Positions 17,682-27,100 of a DNA stretch of 64,000 bases are shown here, piece after piece. A program made the position numbers and the translations under genes. How positions within the stretch are numbered: the stretch's first letter is position 1; the number at the start of each line of letters is the position of its first letter. A model generated the notes under the pieces. The model ran no database searches. It was given only the letters and a program-made list of their open reading frames with translations, and was not told the origin of the DNA. The stretch is from Saccharothrix sp. S26. GTDB taxonomy: Bacteria > Actinomycetota > Actinomycetes > Mycobacteriales > Pseudonocardiaceae. The stretch covers positions 62,001 through 126,000 of the forward strand of contig NZ_JAJUWT010000028.1 of assembly GCF_021390395.1 (NCBI RefSeq), read 5' to 3'.

Positions 17682-18751
17682 CGGACACCTGCCTTGAGCA
17701 GCGAAGCGTGGGTGGGGGCGTCGGGCACGTCGGCCGGTCGGCCGACCGCGAACTCGCGGCGCAGCGTCGGCACGATCTCGCCGAGGAAGTCCAGCTGCTC
17801 CAGCACGGTCTTCAGCGGCAGGCCCGCGTGGTCCATCAGGAACAGCTGGCGCTGGTAGTCGCCGAAGTGCTCGCGGAAGGTCAGCGTCTTGTCGATGACC
17901 TCCTGCGGGCTGCCGACGGTCAGCGGCGTCTGCTCGGTGAACTCCTCCAGCGACGGGCCGTGCCCGTACACCGGGGCGTTGTCGAAGTACGGCCGGAACT
18001 CGCGCACGGCGTCCTGCGAGTTGCGGCGCATGAACACCTGGCCGCCGAGGCCGACGATCGCCTGGTGCGCGGCGCCGTGGCCGTAGTGCTCGTAGCGCTC
18101 GCGGTAGAACCCGATCAGCCGCTGGAAGTGCTCCTTGGGCCAGAAGATGTGGTTGGCGAAGAAGCCGTCGCCGTAGTAGGCGGCCTGCTCGGCGATCTGC
18201 GGGCTGCGGATCGAGCCGTGCCAGACGAACGGCGGCACGTCGTCGAGCGGGCGGGGCGTCGAGGTGAACGACTGCAACGGCGTGCGGTGCTTGCCCTCCC
18301 AGTCGACCACGTCCTCGCGCCAGAGCTTGTGCAGCAGGGCGTAGTTCTCGATGGCGAGGTCGATGCCGTCGCGGATGTCCTTGCCGAACCAGGGGTAGAC
18401 CGGTCCGGTGTTGCCCCGACCCATGATCAGGTCGACCCGGCCGTCGGCCAGGTGCTGGAGCATCGCGTAGTCCTCGGCGATCTTCACCGGGTCGTTGGTG
18501 GTGATCAGCGTGGTCGCGGTGGACAGGATCAGCCGCTCGGTGCGCGCCGCGATGTAGCCGAGCATGGTCGTCGGCGAGGACGGCACGAAGGGCGGGTTGT
18601 GGTGCTCGCCGGTCGCGAAGACGTCCAGGCCGACCTCTTCGGCCTTGAGCGCGATGGCGACCATGGCCTTGATGCGCTCGGCCTCGGTCGGCGTCCGCCC
18701 CGTGGTCGGGTCGGGCGTCACGTCGCCGACGGTGAAGACACCGAACTGCAT
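17678..18751 (-). CDS. CE1758-family FMN-dependent luciferase-like monooxygenase
   Basis: A TIM-barrel flavin monooxygenase of 357 residues. The N-terminus MQFGVFTVGDVTPDPTTGRT is the hallmark of the CE1758 subfamily, and ATGEHHNPPFVPSSPTT and LIMGRGNTGPVYPWFG are further family blocks. ATG 18751 has GAGGAG at about 6 nt; the GTG two codons upstream would sit on the Shine-Dalgarno sequence. The 4-bp overlap with the reductase gene couples them. A perfect 6-6-6 inverted repeat 15 bp upstream of the start is a likely operator. Confidence 0.92.
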   Translation of the reverse strand: MQFGVFTVGDVTPDPTTGRTPTEAERIKAMVAIALKAEEVGLDVFATGEHHNPPFVPSSPTTMLGYIAARTERLILSTATTLITTNDPVKIAEDYAMLQHLADGRVDLIMGRGNTGPVYPWFGKDIRDGIDLAIENYALLHKLWREDVVDWEGKHRTPLQSFTSTPRPLDDVPPFVWHGSIRSPQIAEQAAYYGDGFFANHIFWPKEHFQRLIGFYRERYEHYGHGAAHQAIVGLGGQVFMRRNSQDAVREFRPYFDNAPVYGHGPSLEEFTEQTPLTVGSPQEVIDKTLTFREHFGDYQRQLFLMDHAGLPLKTVLEQLDFLGEIVPTLRREFAVGRPADVPDAPTHASLLKAGVR

Positions 18752-18765
18752 GGCCACTCCTCAAG

Positions 18766-18783
18766 TAGTTGCGCTTTCAACTA
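18766..18783. promoter_or_regulatory. inverted repeat operator before LLM/FMN reductase operon
   Basis: TAGTTG-CGCTTT-CAACTA has perfect 6-bp arms with a 6-bp spacer and sits 15 bp upstream of the monooxygenase ATG. The AGTTG/CAACT half-sites look like MarR-family boxes. No MarR gene is adjacent, so the regulator is unknown. Confidence 0.6.
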
Positions 18784-18890
18784 ACCGGCACAACGGTACC
18801 GGGTCGCCGGCTATTCCGGTGTTGTCTGGTGGCGCGGAGCACGCCAAGGTGTGTGTCACGGGTCACCGATGGGGGAGGCACGGCACGGTG

Positions 18891-19955
18891 ATGCACGGGT
18901 CGGAGCACCACGAGCTGGTGCGGCGCACTGCGGAGATCGTCCCGGTTCTGCGCGCCCACGCCGCCTGGGGTGACGAGCACCGCAGGCTGCACGAGGCCGC
19001 GTTGGAGGCGATGGCGGACGCGGGCGTGCTGCGGCTGCGGGTGCCCGCCGAGCACGGCGGCCTGGAGGCCGACCTGGCCACCGTCGTCGAGGTGATCGCT
19101 GAGCTCGCCCGCGGCGACGGGTCGGCGGCGTGGACGGCGGCGGTGTGGGCCACCTCCACCTGGGTGGTCGGCCAGTTCCCGGCCGACGTGCGGCGCGAGG
19201 TGTTCGCCAAACCGGACGTGCGCGTCACCGGCATCCTCAGCCCCACCGCCACGGCCGAGCCGGTCGGCGGCGGCGTGCTGGTCAACGGGCGGTGGGCGTT
19301 CACCACCGGCGCGTCGCAGAGCCACTGGATCACCAACGCCGCGCTGCTGCTGCCGGACCGCGCGCCGGTGGCGCTGGCCATCCCGCTGGTCGACCTGGAG
19401 GTCGTGGACGACTGGCACACCACCGGGCTGCGCGCGACCGGCAGCGTGACCACGGTGGCCAAGGACGTGTTCGTGCCCGCGGAACGGGTGCTGCGGCTCG
19501 CGCCCGTGCTGGGCGCCCACCCCGACGCGGCCGAGCCGATGTTCCGCGCGCCGTTCATGCCCGCGGCCTGCGCGGCGGTCGGCGCGCCCGCGGTCGGTCT
19601 GGCCCGTGCGGCGGTGGACGGGGCTCGCGCGACCGCGTCGGCCGCCGGGCTGCGGGAGGCGACGGTGCTGGCCGACGAGGCGGAGTTCCACGCCCGCCGC
19701 ACCGCCGCCGTGGTCGACCTCAAGGCCGCGGGCGGCGAGGAGTGGACGCCCGAGGAGCACGCGGGCGTGCGCCGCGACCTCGGCGAGGCGTGCCTGCGGG
19801 CCAGGGACGCGGTCGACGTGCTCGGCGGGGACGACCCGACCCTGCACCGCATCCAGCGCGACGTGCACGCGGTGAACCTGCACGCGATCCTGCACCCCAA
19901 CGCCAACCTGGAGCGCTACAGCTCCGTGTTCCTGGGCCGCCCGCGCGAGTCCTGA
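18891..19955 (+). CDS. acyl-CoA dehydrogenase-fold flavin hydroxylase/oxidoreductase
   Basis: 354 residues. It has the acyl-CoA dehydrogenase layout: N-terminal helices (ALEAMADAGVLRLRVPAEHGG), a middle beta domain (GGVLVNGRWAFTTGASQSHW) and a C-terminal helical bundle. The catalytic Glu of true dehydrogenases is not evident, and the C-terminus (DDPTLHRIQRDVHAVNLHAI) is like that of two-component flavin hydroxylases such as HsaA. A monooxygenase using FMNH2 from a reductase is therefore favoured; the divergent FMN reductase/LLM pair could serve it. GGGGAGGC lies upstream of GTG 18888/ATG 18891. Confidence 0.8.
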   Translation: MHGSEHHELVRRTAEIVPVLRAHAAWGDEHRRLHEAALEAMADAGVLRLRVPAEHGGLEADLATVVEVIAELARGDGSAAWTAAVWATSTWVVGQFPADVRREVFAKPDVRVTGILSPTATAEPVGGGVLVNGRWAFTTGASQSHWITNAALLLPDRAPVALAIPLVDLEVVDDWHTTGLRATGSVTTVAKDVFVPAERVLRLAPVLGAHPDAAEPMFRAPFMPAACAAVGAPAVGLARAAVDGARATASAAGLREATVLADEAEFHARRTAAVVDLKAAGGEEWTPEEHAGVRRDLGEACLRARDAVDVLGGDDPTLHRIQRDVHAVNLHAILHPNANLERYSSVFLGRPRES

Positions 19956-19968
19956 GGCCGTGCCCCGG

Positions 19969-20655
19969 TCACGGTCCCAGAGCGGTCCACTCGGCCGACG
20001 ACGTGCCGACCAACGCGCCGTCCGGGCCGTAGACCGAGGTCAGGTTGGTGGCGACCCGGCCGACCCGTCGCACCTGCCGCGCGACCACGACGTGCGGCTC
20101 GCCCGGCTTCGGCGTGCCGACGAGGTCCGCGGTCATCCGGGTCAGCACCATCGGGTCGTCGCGGGGGTCGGTGGTCCAGCCGCCGGGGCAGTCCAGCACG
20201 CCCCACAGCACCTCCGGCGACACCTCCTCCGGCACCCACGTGCACGCGACCGTGTCGGCCCGCCCCGGGACGGGGCCGGGCGCGAGGAACAGGCCGTCGG
20301 CCCGCTCGTGCCCGCACACGAAGCAGGTGGGGAACGGGTGGTCCTCCCAGCCCAGGAAACCCTCCATGGCCAGGTCCGCCTCGGCCTGGGACACCGGTGG
20401 CACGGCCGGCACGGGCTCGGTGGTGCGGGTGACCGCGGCGACGACCAGCTCACCCAGCACCAGCACGGCCTGGTCGGGCCCGGCCTCCAGTCGCATCGGC
20501 CGTTCCAGCGGCGGCGGGAGGAGCAGCGAGACCACGGCGGTGCCCTCGGCGGGCGGCGCGAGACCGGCCAGCATCCCGCACACGTACCCGCCCTGCCCCG
20601 ACTGCGGCGGCCCGTTGAACCGGGCCGGCACCAGCACTTCGCTCTCGGTGATCAC
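19969..20655 (-). CDS. hot-dog thioesterase-like protein
   Basis: About 228 residues. The halves look like two hot-dog-like repeats: FNGPPQSGQGGYVCGMLAG at the N-terminus and a second part after PFPTCFVCGHERADGLFLAPG. The CxxC-G motif there is a feature of actinobacterial uncharacterised thioesterase-like proteins. No catalytic Asp/Glu can be fixed with confidence. The start is GTG 20655. It converges on the flavin enzyme gene with a 13-bp gap and follows the parC-like gene's stop by 101 bp in the opposite genome order. Confidence 0.65.
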   Translation of the reverse strand: MITESEVLVPARFNGPPQSGQGGYVCGMLAGLAPPAEGTAVVSLLLPPPLERPMRLEAGPDQAVLVLGELVVAAVTRTTEPVPAVPPVSQAEADLAMEGFLGWEDHPFPTCFVCGHERADGLFLAPGPVPGRADTVACTWVPEEVSPEVLWGVLDCPGGWTTDPRDDPMVLTRMTADLVGTPKPGEPHVVVARQVRRVGRVATNLTSVYGPDGALVGTSSAEWTALGP

Positions 20656-20756
20656 GCCCCGACTCTGCCACGGACGACCGTCGCCCGTCAGCGGCGAACC
20701 CCGGGTCGGGTACGGCGGGAACGAGTCCCGCCGCACGTCGGCGTCGAGGACGACCG

Positions 20757-23700
20757 TCAGTCGCGTTCGACCAGGTGACCCACCACGTCCGGGCCGGGGT
20801 GCGCGTGCCCCGAGCCGTCCCGGCGCTCGTCCGGCACGGGCAGCTCCACCGGCGACCCGTTGCGCGCCGCGCCCGCCGGCCGCGGCCCGACCCAGGCCAG
20901 CGCCAACGCCGTCTCCCCCTTGAGGAACCGGTGCGCCCGCACACCACCCGTGGCCCGGCCCTTCGCCGGGTACGCCGAGAACGGCGTCACCTTCACGCTC
21001 TGCCCGGTCGACGTGACGACCATCGGCTCACCGTGCTCGTCGTCGTCCGTGCGCACCGCCCCGAAGAACACCACCCGCGCGTCCGAACCCACGTTGATGC
21101 CGGCCATGCCACCACCGCGCAGGCCCTGCGGCCGCACCAGCGACGCGGAGTACCGCAACAGCGACGCCTCCGACGTGACGAACACCAGCGTCTCGTCCGC
21201 GCCGGACAGCCACGTCGCGCCGACCACCTCGTCACCCACCTTGAGGGTGATCACCTCGAACTCGTCCGACCGCACCGGCCACTCCGGCGCGCACACCTTC
21301 ACCGTGCCCTGCCGCGTGCCCAGCGCGAGCCCCGGCGACTCGGTGTCGGTCAGCGGCGCGATGCCCACGACCCGCTCACCGGCTTCCAGGTCCACCAGCT
21401 CCCCGGCGGCCATGCCCCCGCTCAACGACACCGTGCCGCTCTGCTCGGGCAGCACCGGCAACGGCAGCACGTCGGTCTTGAACGCCCGACCCCGGTTGGT
21501 CACCAGCAGCACCTGGCCGCGTGCCGTCGTGTGCACGGTCGCCGCCACCGCGTCGTGCTTGGTCCGCCCGTTGCGCCGGCGCGCCTCCGAGGACTCCTCC
21601 GACTCCGCCGCCGTCCGCGCCACCAACCCGGTCGCGGACAGGATCACCTGGCACGGGTCGTCGGCGACCTCCAGCGGCCCGGCCGGCTTCGACGCCGCCA
21701 GCACCTCCTTCAGGTCGCCGTCCAGCAACGTGGTCCGGCGCTCCTGCTGGAGGTCCTTGGCCACCTTCGCCAGCTCCGTCGACACGACCTTGCGCAGCAC
21801 GGCCGGGTCATCGAGGATCTTGCTCAGCTCGGCGATCTCGTTGCGCAGCTTCTCCTGCTCCGCCTCCAGCTCCAGCGAGTCGTAGCGGGTCAGCCGGCGC
21901 AACGGCGTGTCGAGGATGTAGGTCGCCTGGATCTCGGAGAGCTTGAACTTCGCCATCAAGCCCTCCTTCGCGGCGGCGGCGTTCTCGCTGCCCCGGATGA
22001 GCTTGATCACCTTGTCGATGTCCAGCAGGGCCTTGAGCAGGCCCTCGACCAGGTGCAACCGGTCCTCGCGCTTGCGCCTGCGGAACCTCGTGCGCCGGGT
22101 GACGACCTCGTAGCGGTGCTTGAGGAACACCTCCAGCAGCGCCTTGAGGCCCAGCGTGCGGGGCTGGCCCTCCACCAGCACCAGGTTGTTGATGCCGAAC
22201 GACTGCTCCAGCGGCGTGAGCCGGTACAGGTCGGCCAGCAGCGCCTGCGGGTTCACGCCGACCTTGCACTCGATCACCACGCGGGTGCCGTTCTCGCGGT
22301 CGGTGAGGTCCTTGACGTCGGAGATCCCGGTCAGCCGCTTGGACTTGGTCACCTCGTCGGTGATCTTCTCGATGATCTTCTCCGGGCCGACGCCGTAGGG
22401 CAGCTCGGTGACCGTGATCGCCTGCCTGCCCCGGCTGCCCTCCAGCAACCCGATCTCGACCTTGGCGCGCATCCGCACCACGCCGCGCCCGGTCTCGTAG
22501 GCCTTGCGCACCTCGTCCAGCCCGAGCAGCACCCCGCCGGTCGGCAGGTCGGGGCCCGGGATGAACTCCATCAGCTTGTCCAGCGTCGCGTCCGGGTGCG
22601 TCACCAGGTGCCGCGCCGCCGCCACGACCTCGCCCAGGTTGTGCGGGATCATGTTCGTCGCCATCCCGACCGCGATCCCGGACGTGCCGTTGACCAGCAG
22701 GTTCGGGAACGCCGCGGGCAGCACGGACGGCTCCTGCAACGAGCCGTCGTAGTTCGGCCGGAAGTCGACCGTCTCCTCGTCCAGCTCGCCGACCAGCAAC
22801 ATCGCCGCCGGCGACATCCGTGCTTCGGTGTACCGCGACGCGGCCGGGCCGTCGTCCGGACTGCCGAAGTTGCCGTGCCCGTCGATCAACGGCGTGTTCA
22901 GCGAGAAGTCCTGGGCCAGGCGGACCATCGCGTCGTAGATCGCGGTGTCGCCGTGGGGGTGGTACTTGCCCATGCAGTTGTGCACCACGGAACCGCCGAC
23001 CACGAAGGCGTGCTCGGGGCTGGAGACCCGGATGTCGTAGGTGGTGGCCTGCGCGGCCGGCTCGACCGACACGACGTGCGGCGACGGCGTGTCGCCGGCC
23101 CGCCTGGCGGCGCGGATCACCCGCACCAGGCCGTCCTGGCGCGGGCCGACGCCGGTCCAGCGCAGCAGCGCCACGGCCAGCGCCGCCGCGTCACGCCCGG
23201 TGACCGTCAGGGTGGTCGCGTCACGGCGGGCGCGGATGCCGGAGTCGGCGAGCAGGGCGTGCTCGGCGTCCCCGCCGGGCAGCACGATGCCGTCGCGGAC
23301 CTCGCCGGCGGCGACGAACAGGCCGGCGAGGTAGGGCGTCCACGCCGAGCGGTCGCGCAGCACGGCGTCCAGCCGGCCGGTCGCGGCCGCTTCGAGCCCG
23401 GCGTGCCGGGCGAACGTCAGCGTGAGCCGGTCGCCGTCCTTGTGCCGGGACGTGGTCACGTCGTGCGCGATGGCCCAGCCGTGCGCGATGTCGATCGCGT
23501 CGACGTTCGTCGACTCCAGCCGCACCCGACCGTCGGCCCGCACGTCGCCGGTCGCGGCCACCAGGCCGAGCACGAACCCGGTCGCGTCGCCGTCGGCGAG
23601 CAGGTTCGCGTGCCGGTCCGGGCCGAACGCGCCCGTACGCACGCCGGTCAGGTCGCGGGCGGCGGTCCAGTCGGCGTCGGTCCAGCCGTCCCCGGTGTGG

Positions 23701-24158
23701 AACCGCTGACCCGGCGTGACGAGCATCGAGTGCCCGTCCGACCAGGTCACGCGGACCAGCTCGGACACCGGGTTCTCGTAGACCGCGTCGACCTCGACCG
23801 GCTCGCCCCGCCCGTCCAGCACCAGGTCGCCGACCTCGATCTCTTCGATCGGCCGCAGGCCCTCGGGGGTGGACACCAGCGCGCCGCGCACGAAGCAGTC
23901 GCCGACCACGCGGGACGACTTCACGTACGCGCTGGTCGGGCGGTAGCCCTGCTCGTTCATCGAGAACAGGATCCGGCGGTGCACCGGCTTGAGGCCGTCC
24001 CGCGCGTCGGGCAGGGCCCGCGAGTGGATCACCGAGTAGGCGTACTCCAGGTAGGAGTCCTCGATCTCGGTGGTCAGGGAGTTGTCGAAGACCTGGGCGC
24101 CCGCGTTGTCGAAGGCGGACGGGTCGACCCTGGTCGTGGGGGTCTTGCGGCGTGCCAT
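20757..24158 (-). CDS. parC: type II topoisomerase subunit A (ParC/GyrA-like) with intein
   Basis: 1133 residues before splicing, about 826 after. The host protein begins NSLTTEIEDSYLEYAYSVI, carries the breakage-reunion domain with active Tyr443 (precursor numbering) in ASRYTEARM, and ends in a beta-pinwheel-like C-terminal domain. With ParE it passes duplexes through double-strand breaks using ATP. An intein of 307 residues (88-394) interrupts VVGD/CMGKYHPHGD, right at the conserved HPHGD DNA-binding segment. Protein is useless until spliced. The gene lies 31 bp after parE. Topoisomerase IV-like is favoured over gyrase because the pair is not beside dnaN/recF and the classic GyrA box is not clear. 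Confidence 0.9.
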   Translation of the reverse strand: MARRKTPTTRVDPSAFDNAGAQVFDNSLTTEIEDSYLEYAYSVIHSRALPDARDGLKPVHRRILFSMNEQGYRPTSAYVKSSRVVGDCFVRGALVSTPEGLRPIEEIEVGDLVLDGRGEPVEVDAVYENPVSELVRVTWSDGHSMLVTPGQRFHTGDGWTDADWTAARDLTGVRTGAFGPDRHANLLADGDATGFVLGLVAATGDVRADGRVRLESTNVDAIDIAHGWAIAHDVTTSRHKDGDRLTLTFARHAGLEAAATGRLDAVLRDRSAWTPYLAGLFVAAGEVRDGIVLPGGDAEHALLADSGIRARRDATTLTVTGRDAAALAVALLRWTGVGPRQDGLVRVIRAARRAGDTPSPHVVSVEPAAQATTYDIRVSSPEHAFVVGGSVVHNCMGKYHPHGDTAIYDAMVRLAQDFSLNTPLIDGHGNFGSPDDGPAASRYTEARMSPAAMLLVGELDEETVDFRPNYDGSLQEPSVLPAAFPNLLVNGTSGIAVGMATNMIPHNLGEVVAAARHLVTHPDATLDKLMEFIPGPDLPTGGVLLGLDEVRKAYETGRGVVRMRAKVEIGLLEGSRGRQAITVTELPYGVGPEKIIEKITDEVTKSKRLTGISDVKDLTDRENGTRVVIECKVGVNPQALLADLYRLTPLEQSFGINNLVLVEGQPRTLGLKALLEVFLKHRYEVVTRRTRFRRRKREDRLHLVEGLLKALLDIDKVIKLIRGSENAAAAKEGLMAKFKLSEIQATYILDTPLRRLTRYDSLELEAEQEKLRNEIAELSKILDDPAVLRKVVSTELAKVAKDLQQERRTTLLDGDLKEVLAASKPAGPLEVADDPCQVILSATGLVARTAAESEESSEARRRNGRTKHDAVAATVHTTARGQVLLVTNRGRAFKTDVLPLPVLPEQSGTVSLSGGMAAGELVDLEAGERVVGIAPLTDTESPGLALGTRQGTVKVCAPEWPVRSDEFEVITLKVGDEVVGATWLSGADETLVFVTSEASLLRYSASLVRPQGLRGGGMAGINVGSDARVVFFGAVRTDDDEHGEPMVVTSTGQSVKVTPFSAYPAKGRATGGVRAHRFLKGETALALAWVGPRPAGAARNGSPVELPVPDERRDGSGHAHPGPDVVGHLVERD
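22977..23897 (-). mobile_element. intein in ParC-like subunit (decayed LAGLIDADG)
   Basis: 307 residues from Cys88 to Asn394. Block A is CFVRGALVSTPEGLRPIEEI, block F TYDIRVSSPEHAFVVGG, and block G SVVHN followed by extein Cys395, so splice residues are complete. Block B reads GHSMLVTPGQRFHT, where Gln stands at the usual His position. The middle has two LAGLIDADG-like helices, FVLGLVAATGDV and YLAGLFVAAGEV, but both lack the catalytic Asp/Glu in the usual place. It therefore looks like a splicing-competent intein whose homing endonuclease has decayed. Confidence 0.9.
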
Positions 24159-24189
24159 GGTCGGTCGTTCCCTCGTGTGTTCGGGCGTG

Positions 24190-27100
24190 TCAGACGTCGA
24201 TCGCGGACTGGTCGACCCGGGCGGCCGACTCGACGAGCCACGCCCGGCGCGGCTCGACCTTCTCCCCCATCAGCAGCTCCAACGCGGCCTCGGCGGCTTC
24301 GGCGTCGTGCATGGTGATGCGGCGCACGGAGCGGGTGGCCGGGTTCATCGTGGTCTCCCACAGCTCGTCGGCGTCCATCTCGCCGAGGCCCTTGAACCGG
24401 GGCACGGGCTTGACCACCGTCTTGCCGGCCTTCTCCAGCCGGGCGACCTTCTGCTCCATCTCGCGCTGGCTGAACGTGAAGTGGGTCTCGGGGTTGCGCC
24501 CCTTGGTCATCACCTTGTGCAGCGGGGGCATCGCGGCGTAGAGCCGCCCGTCCTCGATCACCGGCCGCATGTACTTGGCGAACAGGGTGATCAGCAACGT
24601 CCGGATGTGCGAGCCGTCGACGTCGGCGTCGGCCATCAGGATGACCCGGCCGTAGCGCATCGCGCCCAGGTCGAACGTCCGCCCGGTGCCCGCGCCCAGG
24701 ACCTGGACGATGCTGGCGATCTCGGCGTTGCGCAGGGTGTCGGCGAGGCTGGCCTTCTGCACGTTGAGGATCTTGCCGCGCAACGGCAGCAGCGCCTGGT
24801 ACTCCGACACCCGGGCCATGCGGGCGCTGTTGTGCACGAAGACACCCGCTTCGAGCGCGAAGTTGTGGTAGCCGTCGACCGTCAGGTCGTAGACGTCCGC
24901 GGTCTCGGTGAGCGGTTCGACCGAGGCCACCGCGTGGTTGGCGTGGGCAGCGGCCTCCCGGAGGCGACCGAGGTCGCTGTCGAACGCCTCCAGCAGGCGT
25001 TCGAACTTCGAGCCGGTGCGGGCGTTGGCCAGGCGATCCGTCTCGTACGCCGCGGCGATCTCCGCGTCGGTCAACGACAGGAACGGCCGCAGTCGCTTGA
25101 GCGCGGCCAGTCGCTTGCCTTCGCGCTGCTTGGCGACACGCTCCGGCCGGGGCACCGACTCCACGTAGCGACGCCGCCCCGCCCGGGCCTTGGCCAGGTG
25201 GTCGTTGTCGGGGTCGAGCATCCGCAGCTTCATCCGCAGCGAGTGCCGTTCCCCGAACTCCGGGTGCTCCTCGTGCCATGCGATCACCGCGGCCCGTTGG
25301 CGTTCCCGCTCGGCGGGGTCGGAGAACTGTTCGACCGTCTTCCGAGAGCGCCACGCCAGCAGGTCCTCATCGGCCCATTGCCGCTTCGACCTCTCGCTCC
25401 ACTCCGCCCGGCGACCCGGCTGGGCGAAGAACGACCGCACCCGCTCGGCCGCGGCTTCCCGGTGTTCGGGGTGCGCCCAGTACGCCGCCTGCCGCTCGCG
25501 CATCCGCTCGGCGTACTCGGCCCGCTCGTCCGGGTCGAGCTGCGCGTACCAGTCCTGGAACCCCTGCTCGATTCGCCGCCGGAACTCCGGGTCGGCGTTC
25601 AGCGCCGCCAACCGCGCCAGGCACGCCTGGCGGAAGTCCGGGTCCTTCCACTGCGCCGACAGCATCGCCGACTTGAACTCCAGGCCGCCCTCGGCCAGCC
25701 AAGCCCGGTAACCCGCGTGAACGTGCTCGCCCATCATCGGGGCGTGCAGGGCGGCGTGGTCGTCCCACGTCATCCGCCGGAGGTTGCGCGGGTCGTTGTT
25801 GCGCTTGTCGACGTCCACCTGGTGACGGACGGTGCCGTTGTCGGCGCTGTCGAGGCCGTGCCGGAGGTTGTGGGCATCGGCGAGGTAGTGCGTGTAGACC
25901 CACTCCTGGCGGTCGTTCATCCAGACCCGCTCGTAGCCCTCGAGCTTGTCACCCGAGCTCTTGGCCGAGACCGACCGGTACAGCGGCATCAAGGAGTCGC
26001 CCGGCTGGAGCTGGTCCGCCCGCCGGTACGAGCCGTCGCGCAGCCGGAACAGGTGGTCCGGGGTGCAGCGGACCGATTCGCCGCTGTCCAGGGTGACGCG
26101 CACCAGAGGTGCGTCACGTTTGGTCAGCCGGGGCTCCACGAGCGGTGCGACGACGACGCGACCGGCGCGGTTGGTCGTGTAGCCGAAGTGCGTGACGCCG
26201 CGTTCCCAGTCGGCGGCGAGTTCGGCGAAGCTCATCGCACGTCCCGAGGCCAATGCCACCAGCGTGTCACCGGTGAAGCACCCGAGGGCGCTGTCGCCCT
26301 CCACGAGGAACAGCTCGCTGCGGGAGACGCCGGTGGTGCGGCAGTCGACCAGCTTCGCGGGCATCGCCGCGCCTTCCAGGGCCGTCTTGCGGCGCGCGGC
26401 GTCCTTCTGCTGCTTCTGGGTCAGGCGGACGCGGGAGGCGTCGACGACCTTCTGCAGGACGACCTTGGCCTCGGCCTTGGTGCGGCGGTCCTCGGTCCAC
26501 GCCTTGATGTGCTTCTCCACCACGCCGAGCGTCACCTTGGTGATGCCCGCGGTGGACAGCTCGTCCTTGGTCTGGGAGGTGAACTGCGGTTCGGGGATGC
26601 GGACGTGGACGACGGCGGTCATGCCTTCGAGCACGTCGTCCAGCGTCGGCGGGTCCTCCTTGGGCTTGAGCAGGCCCCTGGTCTTGCCGATGGCGTCCTG
26701 GACGGCCTTGAGCACGGCGCGGTCGAAGCCGCGGCGGTGGGTGCCGCCGTGCACGTTGCGGATGGTGTTGGTGAAGCACTCGACGATCCGCTCGTAGCCG
26801 GTGCCCCAGCGCAGCGCGATCTCGACCTCGGCCTGGCGTTCGACCTTGGACCGCATCACGCCGTTCTCGTCGGCCGCGTTCTCGTGGTAGACGCCGGTGC
26901 CCGTGATGAGCAGCGTGCCGGTGACCGGCTTGTCGCTCGACGGGGCGAGGTGGTCGACCATGTCGACCAGGCCGCCCGGGAAGTGGAACGTCTCCTCGTC
27001 GATCCCGTCGTCGGTGGCCACCCGCAGCACGTAGGTGACGCCGGGGACGAGGAAGGCGGTGTTGCGCAGCTTCGTGCGGACGGCCTCGACGTCGAGCGCC

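Noticed and set aside
20775..24317. 1180-residue frame antisense to the parC-like gene
   Set aside because: Shadow frame; the opposite strand holds ParC and intein motifs throughout.
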